5,353 nucleotides of DNA. It comes from Thermogutta sp. (GTDB lineage: Bacteria > Planctomycetota > Planctomycetia > Pirellulales > Thermoguttaceae). A program made the translations under genes and the position numbers. Below are positions 5,251-5,353 of the stretch, piece by piece (positions within the stretch are counted from its first letter, which is position 1; each line of letters opens with the position of its first letter). The notes below the pieces were generated by a model. That model had not been told where the DNA came from, did no database searches, and saw nothing but the letters and a program-made list of their open reading frames with translations. The stretch covers positions 1 through 5,353 of the forward strand of contig JAAZNR010000385.1 of the NCBI GenBank assembly GCA_012798155.1. The letters are read 5' to 3'.

Positions 5251-5272
5251 CTCGGGTCCGCGGTCCGCCGTT

Positions 5273-5332
5273 TATTCTTGCATCAGGCGCAGTTACCGCC
5301 GGTATTCTTGCATCAGACCCAGCCACCGCCGG
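5273..5332. repeat. Two tandem 30-bp repeats
   Basis: Units 5273-5302 and 5303-5332 share TATTCTTGCATCAG at the left and ACCGCCGG at the right, matching at 26 of 30 positions. They are unrelated to hairpins A and B. The array may continue beyond the window, although the sequence after 5332 no longer matches. Confidence 0.88.
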
Positions 5333-5353
5333 CTGGCGCGGGAGGCGATCCGC

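Larger units (their letters stand above)
5081..5353. other. Gene-free right edge, upstream of the TrmH-like gene
   Basis: No gene or clear promoter is visible. 5081-5130 is GC-rich leader sequence. Repeat cluster 3 occupies about 5131-5253 and a 30-bp tandem repeat 5273-5332. The TrmH-like promoter must lie in the roughly 50 bp between start and repeats, within the repeats, or further upstream. Confidence 0.6.

Overview
The window looks like chromosomal DNA from a GC-rich bacterium. I favour Planctomycetota because composite hairpin repeats of this kind (CTGGGG...CCCCAG followed by CCACCAGC-TTAC-GCTGGTGG) are, as I remember, common between genes in that phylum. This placement comes from memory of sequence style, not from a marker gene. 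All five genes I can support lie on the minus strand.

Layout from left to right. 1-306 has no gene and holds a near-perfect tandem duplication of about 103 bp, each copy carrying two hairpins. 307-1173 encodes a radical SAM protein of the COG0731 type. 1174-1306 is a short intergenic stretch with one GC hairpin. 1307-2545 encodes a DNA methyltransferase, probably N4-cytosine type, and 2542-3402 encodes a protein that I infer to be its partner restriction endonuclease. These two overlap by an ATGA and form one translationally coupled unit. 3485-3760 encodes a 91-residue conserved-looking protein of unknown function with a textbook Shine-Dalgarno. 3761-4243 has no gene: it holds a candidate promoter with an inverted repeat, then a second repeat cluster (28-bp tandem units plus hairpins). 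4244-5080 encodes a SpoU/TrmH-family RNA 2'-O-methyltransferase. 5081-5353 has no gene and holds a third repeat cluster and a 30-bp tandem repeat.

In transcription order (right to left) the genes are TrmH-like methyltransferase, small protein, endonuclease candidate, DNA methyltransferase, radical SAM protein. The endonuclease/methyltransferase pair is compositionally distinct: 60-base lines I counted inside it are 52-55% G+C, against 63-72% in lines from the three other genes. It therefore looks like a horizontally acquired type II restriction-modification cassette inserted between host housekeeping-type genes. No C-protein-like controller gene is visible.

The three hairpin clusters share one architecture and one orientation. 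Two lie just after the stop codons of minus-strand genes, and the third may do so for a gene beyond the window. In the minus-strand RNA the hairpin loop reads GUAA (a GNRA tetraloop), and arm differences between copies are paired changes or G.U wobbles. This suggests an element selected, or at least maintained, as RNA structure. The restriction cassette with its unrecognised nuclease and the structured repeat family are the two things most worth following up.
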